64,000 nt of DNA from Polaribacter sp. (GCA_029245785.1 JAQWOR010000041.1:1-64000), one strand, 5' to 3'. Counted from the first letter of the stretch, positions 48,429-58,040 are shown. Made by a program: numbers and translations. The notes: generated by a model from the sequence alone, not told the origin.

Positions 48429-49037
48429 TTTTTTAATTTCCACCTTATATACATTAGTAAAGGTTTCGAAGATTGATTTCGCTAGTTTTTTTCGCACAGA
48501 AATTACATACTGACAATCTAACTCTAATTTTTGATCAACAATTTTCAGGTTTTTTTCTTTTACAATTCGCATTACTGTGTTCATCAAATCATAGCCGAAA
48601 GAAAGTTGATACTCAACATTAATAGTTTTTTCTACAATTTCTGAAGCCTCTAAAGCCAATTTCGCAGAAGTTTTATAAGCATTGATTAAACCGCCAACGC
48701 CTAATTTTGTTCCACCAAAATAGCGAACAGACACAATCAACACATTTGTCACTCCAAAGGATTGAATCTGCCCATAAATAGGCATTCCTGCAGAATTACT
48801 TGGTTCTCCATCATCATTTGCACGAAACCGAACTGTAGAGGTTCCCAATTGCCAAGCATAGCAAAAATGACGTGCTGAATGATGTTTCTTTTTTAAAATC
48901 GCCAAAGAATCCTTTACATCATCTTCTGTTAAAACAGGAAACGCAACACCAAAAAATTTACTATTTCGATCTTTAAATAGTACTTCTTCAGAGGGCGATT
49001 CAATGGTTTTATATGCGTCGTTTTCTTCCAAACTCAT
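48417..49037 (-). CDS. YigZ/IMPACT family protein
   Basis: A 206-residue protein with the UPF0029 N-terminal domain (FKDRNSKFFGVAFPVLTEDD; HHSARHFCYAWQLGTSTVRF; RANDDGEPSNSAGMPIYGQI; NVLIVSVRYFGGTKLGVGGL). A C-terminal DUF1949 ferredoxin-like domain follows. The family is linked to translation control, but its bacterial role is not settled. The start overlaps the upstream DMT transporter stop as ATGA, so the genes are coupled. Confidence 0.92.
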   Translation of the reverse strand: MSLEENDAYKTIESPSEEVLFKDRNSKFFGVAFPVLTEDDVKDSLAILKKKHHSARHFCYAWQLGTSTVRFRANDDGEPSNSAGMPIYGQIQSFGVTNVLIVSVRYFGGTKLGVGGLINAYKTSAKLALEASEIVEKTINVEYQLSFGYDLMNTVMRIVKEKNLKIVDQKLELDCQYVISVRKKLAKSIFETFTNVYKVEIKKLES

Positions 49038-49900
49038 GATGATGAAACTACTAATAAAATACTAATCACTGCCAACACAATTCCTATCCAATTTTTTTTG
49101 ACTAATTTTTCTTTAAAAACAAACAACGCAACCATGGTGGTTACAACTACAATTCCCACATTATTAATTGTAAATAGGGTAGAGCTTTCCATTCCTTCTG
49201 TTTGCAAAGCTTTTAACAAAAATACGATCGAATAATAATTAGGGATTCCGAGCAACACACCACCAATAATGTTTTTCCAACGAAACTGGAATCGACCATT
49301 GATCATCTGAATGAGCAAAAAGAAACTTCCCAATACAAATGCAAAACCGAAAATTGTTGCTAAAAACAACGGCACATCTCCTTCAGAAACATAGGTTGTT
49401 TCCACATATTTAATACCTGTGTCAATCAGTCCCGACCCCACAAACAAAAGCAACGGAAATAGTAAATTTTTTAGTTTAACTGGGTTGTTTTCACTTTTTG
49501 CTGAAGACAAATACACCGCCACCAACGCAAGTATAATTCCCAGCACCTTCACAAATCCAGCACTTTCTTTATAAATAAAAATTCCAAAAACAACAGGAAT
49601 CACTACCGACATTTTTCCTGCAACTGAAGCAACAGAGAGCCCGTTTTTTTGTGCCGTAATAGCCATCACATTAAAAACTGCAATAAACAAAAACCCTAAA
49701 GAAAAAGCTCCCAAAAACCAAGATTGATCAGGGATTTGCTCAATCTCTATTGGCGCTTCAGACAAGGAATATCCAAATAAAAAAGCGATTGCATAATTTA
49801 CTACAATAGCCTGTAATGTGTTCACTTTATATACCTCAAAAAGTTTAAAAATAACAAATAATGAACTCGAAATTAAAATACTCAACGCTAAATATATCAT
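49034..49900 (-). CDS. EamA/DMT-family transporter
   Basis: A 288-residue membrane protein with ten hydrophobic segments forming two EamA repeats (YLALSILISSSLFVIFKLFE; VIPVVFGIFIYKESAGFVKV; IIGGVLLGIPNYYSIVFLLK; VVVTTMVALFVFKEKLVKKN). The substrate is unknown; members export metabolites or amino acids. It lies 2 bases after the HAD gene and overlaps YigZ by 4 bases. Confidence 0.85.
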   Translation of the reverse strand: MIYLALSILISSSLFVIFKLFEVYKVNTLQAIVVNYAIAFLFGYSLSEAPIEIEQIPDQSWFLGAFSLGFLFIAVFNVMAITAQKNGLSVASVAGKMSVVIPVVFGIFIYKESAGFVKVLGIILALVAVYLSSAKSENNPVKLKNLLFPLLLFVGSGLIDTGIKYVETTYVSEGDVPLFLATIFGFAFVLGSFFLLIQMINGRFQFRWKNIIGGVLLGIPNYYSIVFLLKALQTEGMESSTLFTINNVGIVVVTTMVALFVFKEKLVKKNWIGIVLAVISILLVVSSS

Positions 49901-49902
49901 AC

Positions 49903-50511
49903 TTATAACTTCTTTTTAATGTGCATATTTACCACATCTTCTTCTTCTGGAACAAGGTTCCAGGCTTGAATTCCTAATTTTTGGGCAGCGTCTGTATTTT
50001 CTTTTAAGTCATCTACAAACAATGTTTCTGACGCTTTCAAGTTATTTTCTTCCAACACAAACTTATAAATATTAGCATCTGGTTTTCTAAAATTAATTTC
50101 ATGCGATAAGTAGAACTGCTCAAAACAGTTTTTAAACGCATCATACAATTCCATTCCCCATTGTTGCTGCACCCAAGAAATATGCAATTCATTTGTGTTA
50201 CTCAATAAAAACAACCGGTATTTTTTACTTGCAGACAACGCTTGCAAAAACTCCAATCGCTCTTTTGGAAAATTCAATAAGATCGCATTCCAAGCATCTA
50301 CCAGCTCTTGCCTTTTGATAAAAGGAAATTTTTCTTGGTAAAAACCAATAAAATCATCCGTAGAAATAAGTCCTTTTTCATACTGATGATAGACCGAAAT
50401 CATCTCTTCAGAAACCTTAGTAACGCCTAATTTTTCCATTTCTCTATATGTTGCCTGCTTGTCTAAATTGATAAAGACATCGCCAAAATCAAAAATTATA
50501 TTCTTAATCAT
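49903..50511 (-). CDS. HAD-superfamily hydrolase, YihX-like
   Basis: A 202-residue HAD phosphatase. Motif I is IIFDFGDVFINLD, where Asp8 is the nucleophile and the second Asp is replaced by Gly, as in YihX-like enzymes (FDxGxV). Motif II is LFLLSNTNELH and motif IV ETLFVDDLKENTDAAQKLG. YihX hydrolyses glucose-1-phosphate, but the substrate here is open. The start overlaps the ribD end by 8 bases. Confidence 0.88.
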   Translation of the reverse strand: MIKNIIFDFGDVFINLDKQATYREMEKLGVTKVSEEMISVYHQYEKGLISTDDFIGFYQEKFPFIKRQELVDAWNAILLNFPKERLEFLQALSASKKYRLFLLSNTNELHISWVQQQWGMELYDAFKNCFEQFYLSHEINFRKPDANIYKFVLEENNLKASETLFVDDLKENTDAAQKLGIQAWNLVPEEEDVVNMHIKKKL

Positions 50512-51586
50512 TTCTATATGTTTTTAGTAGATCTCCGTGGTAATTATTCTCTGAAATCAATTTCCCTGAAAAACAAGGCGCTCCTACTCCTTCTCCAAAC
50601 TCAGAGCTTCCAATAAAAACCCGAGCTTCATCCCACAAATTAGCATCAATAAATGTCTGCAGCGTTTGTGTCCCTCCTTCAACAAGTACCGATTGGATAT
50701 TCTGTTTTTGTAAAACTTCGCAAATTTGTTCTGCCACGTTTTTAGAGAAATCTATGACTTCAAAAACAAGCCCTATTATTTGAGTTTTCTTTTTTTGCTC
50801 TGTCAAAATAAGCGTCTTTACAGTGCCATCAAAGACATTTGCATTTACAGGAATTCGCAATTTTTTATCCAACACAACACGCACCGGATCATGCCCTTTC
50901 CAAGACCTTACATTTAACTTCGGGTTGTCAGCAATTATTGTATTGGTTCCTACCAAGATAGCCTGCTCTTCACTTCGCCATTTATGAACTAACTGCTGAG
51001 AATACAAATTACTTATCCAAACAGGCTCTTTATATTGAACTTGGTTCAGCATCTCATTATCATCAGATTCTAGATCAAGTTTAGGATATAATGGAGCAAT
51101 ATATCCATCTTTTGTTTCTGCCCATTTTAAGAGAATATAAGGACGTTTTTTATCTTGTACCGTAAAAAATCGTCTGTGATGCTCCAAACATTCTTTTTCT
51201 AAAACACCAACAGTAACCTCACAACCTCCTTTTCTCAAACGCTCAATTCCTTTCCCTGCAACCAAACTATTAGAATCTACACAGCCTATTACCACATGTT
51301 TTAGCTGATGCTTGACAATTAAATCTGCGCAAGGTGGCGTTTTTCCAAAATGAGCACAAGGCTCTAAAGTTACATACAGGGTTGCTGCGTGCAATAGCGA
51401 CACTTCTTCTACAGAATTAATCGCATTGACTTCTGCGTGATTTCCGCCATAGGGACTTGTATAACCTTCTCCAATGATTTTATCATTCAATACAATTACA
51501 GCACCTACTGATGGATTTGGGCGTGTAGTTCCAATACCCTTTTTAGCCAATTCTAAACAACGTTGTATGTATTTTTTATGTTTCAA
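50504..51586 (-). CDS. ribD: Riboflavin biosynthesis deaminase/reductase RibD
   Basis: RibD performs the second and third steps after GTP cyclohydrolase II in riboflavin synthesis. The 360-residue protein has the deaminase zinc site His50-Ala-Glu52, Cys77 and Cys86 (GGNHAEVNAINSV; LEPCAHFGKTPPCADL). The reductase domain follows (ILLKWAETKDGYIAP; WRSEEQAILVGTNTIIADNP; SVLVEGGTQTLQTFID). The start codon is TTG at 51586: KHKKYIQRCLELAKKGIGTT is the family N-terminus and no in-frame ATG is near. It is divergent from the GNAT-prmC pair. Confidence 0.95.
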   Translation of the reverse strand: MKHKKYIQRCLELAKKGIGTTRPNPSVGAVIVLNDKIIGEGYTSPYGGNHAEVNAINSVEEVSLLHAATLYVTLEPCAHFGKTPPCADLIVKHQLKHVVIGCVDSNSLVAGKGIERLRKGGCEVTVGVLEKECLEHHRRFFTVQDKKRPYILLKWAETKDGYIAPLYPKLDLESDDNEMLNQVQYKEPVWISNLYSQQLVHKWRSEEQAILVGTNTIIADNPKLNVRSWKGHDPVRVVLDKKLRIPVNANVFDGTVKTLILTEQKKKTQIIGLVFEVIDFSKNVAEQICEVLQKQNIQSVLVEGGTQTLQTFIDANLWDEARVFIGSSEFGEGVGAPCFSGKLISENNYHGDLLKTYRND

Positions 51587-51594
51587 AAATTAGG

Positions 51595-51602
51595 TAACTT
51601 TG
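51595..51602 (+). promoter_or_regulatory. -7 promoter box of the GNAT-prmC operon
   Basis: TAACTTTG matches TAnnTTTG and lies 24 bases before the ATG at 51627, in the 40-base divergent spacer with ribD. Confidence 0.5.
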
Positions 51603-51626
51603 CACGGGCTAAAATAACACATTAGA

Positions 51627-52118
51627 ATGACACAAGACAATTATATCATCAGAGAAATTCAACCCAAAGACAATATGCAAGTTGCACAAGTTATTCGAGA
51701 TGTTTTAATTGAACTTAATGTACCAAAAGTAGGTACAGCATACGAAGACAAAGCCTTAGAAGACATGTGTGAAACTTACAATAAAACCACTTCTACTTAT
51801 TATGTGATTGAGCATTGTCAGAAAATTATTGGTGGTGCTGGTATTGCACAACTCGATAATTATGATGGTAACATCTGTGAATTTCAAAAAATGTACTTTT
51901 TAAAAGAAGCTCGCGGCAAAGGGCTTGGTAGTAAAATGATTGCTATATGTCTTGCCAAAGCCAAACAATTTGGTTTTGAAAAATGTTATTTAGAAACCAT
52001 GCCTTATATGGAGTCTGCAAAGGCACTTTATGCAAAAAACGGTTTTACTTCTTTAGACAAACCTCTTGGAAACACAGGGCATTATTCATGTAATGTTTGG
52101 ATGTTAAAAGAGCTATAA
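51627..52118 (+). CDS. GNAT family N-acetyltransferase
   Basis: A 163-residue acetyltransferase: NYIIREIQPKDNMQVAQVIR, YYVIEHCQKIIGGAGIAQLD and FLKEARGKGLGSKMIAICLA (acetyl-CoA pyrophosphate loop RGKGLG), then CYLETMPYMESAKALYAKNG. The acceptor is unknown. It lies one base before prmC. Confidence 0.87.
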   Translation: MTQDNYIIREIQPKDNMQVAQVIRDVLIELNVPKVGTAYEDKALEDMCETYNKTTSTYYVIEHCQKIIGGAGIAQLDNYDGNICEFQKMYFLKEARGKGLGSKMIAICLAKAKQFGFEKCYLETMPYMESAKALYAKNGFTSLDKPLGNTGHYSCNVWMLKEL

Positions 52119-52119
52119 T

Positions 52120-52998
52120 ATGTTATTACACGAATTTAAAACTTATTTTTCGAGTCAACTTTTAACTTTGTTTCCACAAACAGAAATTGATTCATTTTTC
52201 TTTTTACTGATAGAAAACCGGCTAAACCTACAACGAATTGACACCGTACTACAAGCAGATTTTTTAATTACCACAGAGGCTCTTCAGGATTTAAAATTGA
52301 TTACCAAAAGATTACAAAACCAAGAACCTATCCAATATATTTTAGGAAAGACAAGCTTTTATGGGATGCCTTTTTCAGTAAATACCAACACGCTAATTCC
52401 AAGACCAGAAACAGAGGAGTTAGTAGAATGGATACTTCAAGAAAGAAAAAAAATGTCATCAATTGAAATTTTAGATATCGGAACCGGCTCTGGCTGCATC
52501 GCCATTTCTCTAGCAAAAAATTTAAATAATGCAACAATATATGCTCTTGACATTTCAAAAGAAGCCTTAGCCGTTGCAACACAAAATGCAGTTCATAACA
52601 ATGTAAACCTAACATGCCTTCAAGCAGATATTTTAACCACTAAAAACTTAAACCATCTCATTGCACAGAACACAACCAACAATAACGTAAGGCTTGATAT
52701 TATTGTTTCCAATCCTCCTTATGTTCGAGAATTGGAAAAAGAAGAAATTCATAAAAATGTTTTAGAAAACGAACCCCATCAAGCACTGTTTGTTACAGAT
52801 AATAATCCGCTTCTTTTTTATAAAAAAATTGCCGATTTAGCAAAGCAACATCTAAAAAAAGAAGGAGCACTTTATGTTGAAATCAACCAATACTTGGGAG
52901 AAGAAATGATAAAAATGCTTAAAGAGAAAGGATTTAAAAACGTCTTACTTAAAAAAGATCTTTTTGGAAATGACCGAATGATAAAAGCTGTTTTATAG
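52120..52998 (+). CDS. prmC: Peptide chain release factor N5-glutamine methyltransferase
   Basis: PrmC methylates the GGQ glutamine of release factors 1 and 2. The 292-residue protein has the N-terminal helical domain (LLIENRLNLQRIDTVL; PIQYILGKTSFYGMPFSVN; TLIPRPETEELVEWIL), the SAM loop ILDIGTGSGCIAISLA (GTGSG at 121-125) and the diagnostic NPPY at 198-201 (VSNPPYVREL). Full length. The following 156-base spacer holds a repeat-like CGCTACGCTC stretch and the promoter of the next gene. Confidence 0.95.
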   Translation: MLLHEFKTYFSSQLLTLFPQTEIDSFFFLLIENRLNLQRIDTVLQADFLITTEALQDLKLITKRLQNQEPIQYILGKTSFYGMPFSVNTNTLIPRPETEELVEWILQERKKMSSIEILDIGTGSGCIAISLAKNLNNATIYALDISKEALAVATQNAVHNNVNLTCLQADILTTKNLNHLIAQNTTNNNVRLDIIVSNPPYVRELEKEEIHKNVLENEPHQALFVTDNNPLLFYKKIADLAKQHLKKEGALYVEINQYLGEEMIKMLKEKGFKNVLLKKDLFGNDRMIKAVL

Positions 52999-53142
52999 TA
53001 TTTCGTATATTTTTAGAGTGCTATTCTACAAAAGACACAAGATCGCTACGCTCTATTAGTAGGTTACCAATAAATTTCAACACAACTAAAACTTTTCAGG
53101 CACTATATAAAATCTTGTATGGCATATCCCTTTTTATTTAAC

Positions 53143-53150
53143 TATTTTTG
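53143..53150 (+). promoter_or_regulatory. -7 promoter box of the FAD protein (leaderless spacing)
   Basis: TATTTTTG, then CGAC, then ATG at 53155. It lies inside the frame extension back to 53119 and so decides the start. Confidence 0.55.
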
Positions 53151-53154
53151 CGAC

Positions 53155-54711
53155 ATGGTTAAAGAGATACAGATTCGCGTTCAGCTTCAAGAAGAAAGCA
53201 TTCCCAATATCATTCTTAAAAAAGCGGCGCATCAGTTAAGCATATCTCCAAAAGAAATTAACGGCATACGAGTGGTACGAAAATCTATCGATGCCCGGAA
53301 ACCACAAATTTACTTCAACTATAAAATTGCGGTATACATCAAAGAACCTGTACCCAACACTTCTGCATATTCTTTTACCTACAAAGATGTCTCTAAAGCA
53401 AAAGAAGTTCATATTATTGGATTTGGCCCTGCAGGAATGTACGCTGCCCTACGTTGTATTGAGTTAGGCTTTAAACCTGTGGTGTTAGAAAGAGGTAAAA
53501 AAGTACAAGAAAGACGAAGAGATTTAAAGGCCATTAACCAAGAACACCATGTAGATAACGACTCAAATTATTGCTTTGGAGAAGGCGGTGCAGGAACCTA
53601 TTCTGATGGAAAACTATACACGCGAAGCTTAAAACGAGGTGATGTTAGACGTATTTTTGAAAACTTGGTTTTTCATGGCGCTACTGAACAAATTTTAATC
53701 GATGCACATCCACATATCGGAACCAATAAGTTGCCAAAAATTATTGAAAACATCAGAGAAACTATTTTAAATCACGGTGGAGAAATTCACTTTGAAAGTA
53801 GGGTTACTGATTTTATTATTAAGAATCACAAAATACAAGCAATTCAGCTACAAAATAACACAGAAATGTCTGTAAATACAGTTATTTTAGCAACAGGACA
53901 CTCTGCCAGAGATATTTATTATTTGCTCCACAGAAAAAACATTGCCTTGCAAGCAAAGTCTTTTGCCATGGGCGTTCGTGTAGAACATCCACAACATATT
54001 ATTGATTCCATTCAATACCATTGCACTGATCAACGAGACGAGCTATTACCTGCTGCTGCTTACAGCTTGGTGCATCAGGTACAAAATCGTGGAGTATATT
54101 CTTTTTGCATGTGTCCAGGCGGATTTATTGTTCCGGCAGCGACAGCAAATGGCGAAGTGGTGGTCAACGGAATGTCGCCATCAAAAAGAAACAATCTTTT
54201 TGCAAATTCGGGAATTGTTGTTGAGATAAATATTGAAAAGGACCTTCCGAAATACCAACATTTTGGAGCGTTAAAAGGCTTAGAATATCAAAAAAACTTA
54301 GAACGATTGGCCTTTACTTCTGGAGGAAGAAGCCAAACGGCGCCTGCACAACGCTTGACCGATTTTGTAGAAGGCAACTTATCGCTTGATTTAAATCCAA
54401 CTTCGTATCAACCAGGGTTAAAATCGGCACCACTACACTCTTTATTACCAAAAATTATTGGCGGAAGATTGCGCAAAGGCTTTGAGGCATTTGGACGAAA
54501 AATGCATGGGTATTACACATCAGAAGCCAATATTGTAGGCGTAGAATCAAGAACCTCATCACCTGTAAATATTCCTAGAAAAGACAACTTAGAACATCCA
54601 GAAATTGAAGGCTTATTTCCTTGTGGAGAAGGTGGTGGTTATGCTGGCGGAATTATTTCTGCAGCCATGGATGGAGAACGCTGCGCCGAAGCGGCCATTG
54701 CCAAACTTTAA
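53155..54711 (+). CDS. FAD-dependent dehydrogenase family protein
   Basis: A 518-residue protein of the COG2509-type FAD dehydrogenases. An N-terminal RNA-binding-like region (residues 1-70, KEIQIRVQLQEESIPNIILK) precedes the Rossmann dinucleotide motif HIIGFGPAGMYAALRCIELG (GFGPAGM at 89-95). Then come CFGEGGAGTYSDGKLYTRS, AVILATGHSARDIYYLLH-like sequence, and the C-terminal FAD motif LFPCGEGGGYAGGIISAAMD. The substrate is unknown. An ATG at 53119 would put the promoter box inside the gene, so I use the ATG at 53155. Confidence 0.9.
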   Translation: MVKEIQIRVQLQEESIPNIILKKAAHQLSISPKEINGIRVVRKSIDARKPQIYFNYKIAVYIKEPVPNTSAYSFTYKDVSKAKEVHIIGFGPAGMYAALRCIELGFKPVVLERGKKVQERRRDLKAINQEHHVDNDSNYCFGEGGAGTYSDGKLYTRSLKRGDVRRIFENLVFHGATEQILIDAHPHIGTNKLPKIIENIRETILNHGGEIHFESRVTDFIIKNHKIQAIQLQNNTEMSVNTVILATGHSARDIYYLLHRKNIALQAKSFAMGVRVEHPQHIIDSIQYHCTDQRDELLPAAAYSLVHQVQNRGVYSFCMCPGGFIVPAATANGEVVVNGMSPSKRNNLFANSGIVVEINIEKDLPKYQHFGALKGLEYQKNLERLAFTSGGRSQTAPAQRLTDFVEGNLSLDLNPTSYQPGLKSAPLHSLLPKIIGGRLRKGFEAFGRKMHGYYTSEANIVGVESRTSSPVNIPRKDNLEHPEIEGLFPCGEGGGYAGGIISAAMDGERCAEAAIAKL

Positions 54712-54793
54712 TCGCTCTTTTCACTACTTCTTCAAAAAGTATTAATATTTCGTTAATACGTTCCTTTTTTTAGTTCTAACTTCTTCTTTGTTG

Positions 54794-54801
54794 TATATTT
54801 G
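54794..54801 (+). promoter_or_regulatory. -7 promoter box of the VTT-like gene
   Basis: TATATTTG matches TAnnTTTG, 29 bases before the ATG at 54831. Confidence 0.5.
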
Positions 54802-54830
54802 CCCTCGCTTAAAAAGAAACAGTTGGCATC

Positions 54831-55445
54831 ATGAGAAAACGGCCCAGAAAAAAATCGAAAAGAAAATTATTACACCAGTACTACTCGTACACAGGTTTCT
54901 ATCGTTTTATTAACAAAAGCCTAAAGAAAACAATCATTCCAATTGTTGCCGTAGTTATCGGACTGGTGCTATTCAACCAATTTATTTACAATATCAACGA
55001 TGGTTTACAACAGATTACCGAAACGTTTTCTAAAACAGGGATCTTATTTACGTTTTTTATTTCAGAGTCTTTTTTAGGATTGATTCCTCCAGAAATTTTT
55101 ATTGCCTGGTCTAAAAAAACAGCAGATCCAATTGCTACATTGGCAATTTTAGCTACGCTCTCTTATACTGGCGGTATCATCTCTTTCTTTATTGGAAAAT
55201 CTGCTTCAAAAATTACGGTCATCAAAAACTATCTCGAAAATAAAATGGCAAAACATTTGAAAAACACCAGTAAATGGGGTGGCTTTTTAATTCTAGTTGG
55301 CGCTTTATTACCCATTCCTTTTTCGATTACCTGCATTGCTGGAGGCCTTATTAAATATCCTTTAAAAGGCGTTTTACTCTTTGGCTTATTTCGCTTTGCT
55401 CGTTTTGCTGTGTACGGGTTGGCTATTTTTCAAATGGTAGATTAA
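54831..55445 (+). CDS. VTT/DedA-like membrane protein (YqaA-type)
   Basis: A 204-residue membrane protein with a very basic N-terminus (MRKRPRKKSKRKLLHQYYSY) and four to five hydrophobic segments. ESFLGLIPPEIFIAWSKKT, YTGGIISFFIGKSASKI and GGFLILVGALLPIPFSITC with AGGLIKYPLKGVLLFGLFRF follow the short VTT-domain pattern of YqaA proteins (polytopic, with a re-entrant Pro-rich loop). The relation is by pattern, not certainty. DedA-related proteins translocate or help recycle envelope lipids; no function can be fixed here. Confidence 0.7.
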   Translation: MRKRPRKKSKRKLLHQYYSYTGFYRFINKSLKKTIIPIVAVVIGLVLFNQFIYNINDGLQQITETFSKTGILFTFFISESFLGLIPPEIFIAWSKKTADPIATLAILATLSYTGGIISFFIGKSASKITVIKNYLENKMAKHLKNTSKWGGFLILVGALLPIPFSITCIAGGLIKYPLKGVLLFGLFRFARFAVYGLAIFQMVD

Positions 55446-55484
55446 AACATCGTACTCTTTTAGTTTTTAGTTTTAAAAATTAGG

Positions 55485-55492
55485 TACATTTG
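55485..55492 (+). promoter_or_regulatory. -7 promoter box of DUF1456 gene (leaderless spacing)
   Basis: TACATTTG, then CAAC, then ATG at 55497. Confidence 0.55.
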
Positions 55493-55496
55493 CAAC

Positions 55497-55763
55497 ATGG
55501 GATTAACAAACAATGACATCTTTAAAAAACTACGTGTAGCACATAAATTACGCGTTACTGATATTGTAGATATTTGTGCTTTGGTAGACTTAAAAGTTTC
55601 AAAAGCTGAATTGGGTGCTTTTTTTAGAAATGAAGAACATCCAAAGTATGTAGAATGTGGTGATCAAATTTTACGTAACTTCTTAAATGGACTCATCATA
55701 CACCTACGCGGCCCTATGCCTCCAAAAGGAGCAAAACCGCAACAGAAAACAAAGAAAAAATAG
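55497..55763 (+). CDS. DUF1456 (YehS-like) protein, single-repeat form
   Basis: An 88-residue protein. LTNNDIFKKLRVAHKLRVTD, IVDICALVDLKVSKAELGAF and FRNEEHPKYVECGDQILRNF are followed by LNGLIIHLRG, the DUF1456 unit. E. coli YehS (about 156 residues) has two copies of this unit; here there is one, followed by a basic tail (PPKGAKPQQKTKKK). Function is unknown. It precedes trmD by 36 bases. Confidence 0.85.
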   Translation: MGLTNNDIFKKLRVAHKLRVTDIVDICALVDLKVSKAELGAFFRNEEHPKYVECGDQILRNFLNGLIIHLRGPMPPKGAKPQQKTKKK

Positions 55764-55787
55764 CAAAAGACAATCTCTAGAAAACAG

Positions 55788-55795
55788 TACATTTG
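55788..55795 (+). promoter_or_regulatory. -7 promoter box of trmD (leaderless spacing)
   Basis: TACATTTG, then CAAT, then ATG at 55800; almost identical to the promoter of the preceding gene (GTACATTTGCAA in both). Confidence 0.6.
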
Positions 55796-55799
55796 CAAT

Positions 55800-56483
55800 A
55801 TGCGAATAGATATCATTACCGTTTCTCCAGAACTCATTCGAAGTCCGTTTGAGCACTCCATTGTTAAAAGAGCTATTGACAAAGGCTTGACAGAGGTTTA
55901 CTTTCATAATTTACACGAATACGGGTTAGGGAATTATCGACAGATAGACGACACTCAATTTGGTGGTGGTGCCGGAATGGTGATGATGATAGAGCCGATA
56001 GATGCTTGTATTTCAAAATTACAAGCTGAGCGTACTTATGATGAAATTATCTATATGACGCCAGACGCAAAGACATTGAACCAGAGTACCGCCAACACCC
56101 TATCGTTACAAGAAAACCTAATTATTTTAACAGGACATTACAAAGGGGTTGACCAACGGGTTCGCGACAAATTTATTACCAAAGAAATATCTATTGGAGA
56201 TTATGTATTGAGTGGTGGCGAATTGGCAGCTGCGGTGTTATGCGACAGTATTATTAGGCTCATTCCAGGGGTCTTAGGCGACGAAACCTCTGCCCTTACC
56301 GACTCTTTTCAAGACAACTTATTATCGCCACCCGTTTACACAAGGCCATCAGAGTACAAAGGCCTAAAAGTTCCAGAAGTATTATTGTCTGGGAATTTTC
56401 CAAAAATTGACACTTGGCGTTCAGAAAAAGCCATGGAAAGAACCCAACAAATAAGACCTGACCTATTAGATGAACCCCTATAG
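55800..56483 (+). CDS. trmD: tRNA (guanine-N1)-methyltransferase
   Basis: TrmD methylates G37 of tRNAs to prevent frameshifting. The 227-residue protein has [20 protein letters not shown], the substrate motif [20 protein letters not shown], the knot region [19 protein letters not shown] and [20 protein letters not shown], and the C-terminal helix [20 protein letters not shown]. Full length. In many bacteria trmD is next to rplS; here a membrane glycosyltransferase gene lies between. Confidence 0.96.
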   Translation: MRIDIITVSPELIRSPFEHSIVKRAIDKGLTEVYFHNLHEYGLGNYRQIDDTQFGGGAGMVMMIEPIDACISKLQAERTYDEIIYMTPDAKTLNQSTANTLSLQENLIILTGHYKGVDQRVRDKFITKEISIGDYVLSGGELAAAVLCDSIIRLIPGVLGDETSALTDSFQDNLLSPPVYTRPSEYKGLKVPEVLLSGNFPKIDTWRSEKAMERTQQIRPDLLDEPL

Positions 56484-56527
56484 AAGACTCTAGCAAAAAC
56501 CATCAAATAAACATTAAAACTAATTAT

Positions 56528-58006
56528 TTGAACACATTAAAAAGTTTCGTACAAAAGCAACCTGCACTTAGTATTGTTGTTGGTTTTCAACTCTTTCGGC
56601 TGGGGCTATTGCCCTTTATAGGCTTGATGCCACAAGACGCTTATTACCACTTTTACGGAGAACATTTAGCGCTATCATATTTTGATCATCCAGGAATGAT
56701 TGGATATATACTTCGCCTTTTTACAGAGGTTTTTGGAAAAACAGTATTTGTGGTAAAAATGGCCGATTTTGTAGTAACTTCTCTAACCTTATTGAGTTTT
56801 TATAAATTAGCATCTTATTTTTTATCCAAACAAAAATTACAACGAGCTATTGTTTTAATTAGCACCACTTTATTCATATCAGTAATAAGCTTCAACTCAA
56901 CTCCAGATGTACCCTTATTATTATTCTGGACCTTGTCAATTACCTGTTTGTACAATGCTATTTTTGAACAAAAAAAATGGTATTGGATATGGGGAGGAAT
57001 CGCTATGGGATTGGCTTTTGATAGCAAATATACAGCCTTACTATTACAAATTGGATTGCTTGGCTTTTTAACTTTTTCAAACTCTTACAGAAAAGTACTT
57101 CTTTCACCTTGGCTATGGATAAGCTTAGCAATTTCTGCCTTGGTAACGTTTCCTGTTTGGTGGTGGAATTATCAACATGATTTTGCCTCCTTTCTCTTTC
57201 AGTCATCTAACAGAACAGGAGACATTTCTAAATTACAACTTTCTTCCAATTACTTTTTCGGAGCCATTGGACACCAAATAACCTTACTACTCCCTGTTTT
57301 GTTTGCTGTAGTAGTTACTTTTACGTTTAAATTTTTGAAACGAGCGCTTTTTAAATTTAAGTTACCACCGCCAAAGACGCTCTTTTTATTAGCCTTTTTT
57401 GTACCTACTTTTGTTGGGTTTTTCGCATTAACACCTGTGTATTGGGTAAAACTCAACTGGATGATGCCCTCTTATATTACAGGAATTATTTTGGCAGCAA
57501 TGTTTATCAATAAAAAGTTGGTAAAAACTCAAGTGCTTATTTCTGTAATCTTTCACTTGCTAATTAGCCTACAATTGTTTTTTTATGTAGTACCTATAAA
57601 AAGTGATGACACCTGGGTTGGATGGGAAGAATTAGCCTCTAAAACAGAGAAGCTGAAAGAACAATATCCAAATACGTTTGTTTTTTCTAATGATAGCTAC
57701 AAGACCACAGCGGCATTAAATTTCTTTATGGATGACAAAGTCTACGCGCAAAACATTATTGGAATCCATGCCTTACAATTTGATTATATAGGTGACAACC
57801 TTTCTCTTTTAAACAGTAAAAACGCACTCTTTATTGATTCTGACAAGCGTTTTAAAAACCGAGATAAAAAAGGGAAAGAACACCCGAAGCTAGCAAACTA
57901 CTTTGAAACAATAACTGAATTAAAGCCCATCATCATTAAAAGAAATGGCAAGGAGGTTCGGAAATTTTGGGTATTCTACTGCACAAATTATCAATCTAAA
58001 AAATAA
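56528..58006 (+). CDS. ArnT/PMT-like GT-C glycosyltransferase family 39 membrane protein
   Basis: A 492-residue polytopic protein with about ten to eleven hydrophobic segments. The first periplasmic loop MPQDAYYHFYGEHLALSYFD followed by HPGMIGYILRLF is the acidic motif of the PMT_2/ArnT family. MGLAFDSKYTALLLQIGLLG is also typical. The family moves sugars from polyprenyl phosphates to lipids or proteins; the acceptor is unknown. The start is TTG at 56528, as no ATG is available upstream. It is inserted between trmD and rplS. Confidence 0.82.
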   Translation: MNTLKSFVQKQPALSIVVGFQLFRLGLLPFIGLMPQDAYYHFYGEHLALSYFDHPGMIGYILRLFTEVFGKTVFVVKMADFVVTSLTLLSFYKLASYFLSKQKLQRAIVLISTTLFISVISFNSTPDVPLLLFWTLSITCLYNAIFEQKKWYWIWGGIAMGLAFDSKYTALLLQIGLLGFLTFSNSYRKVLLSPWLWISLAISALVTFPVWWWNYQHDFASFLFQSSNRTGDISKLQLSSNYFFGAIGHQITLLLPVLFAVVVTFTFKFLKRALFKFKLPPPKTLFLLAFFVPTFVGFFALTPVYWVKLNWMMPSYITGIILAAMFINKKLVKTQVLISVIFHLLISLQLFFYVVPIKSDDTWVGWEELASKTEKLKEQYPNTFVFSNDSYKTTAALNFFMDDKVYAQNIIGIHALQFDYIGDNLSLLNSKNALFIDSDKRFKNRDKKGKEHPKLANYFETITELKPIIIKRNGKEVRKFWVFYCTNYQSKK

Positions 58007-58040
58007 TCAGATTAAACCTTTTTTATCCTAAAAAAAATCA

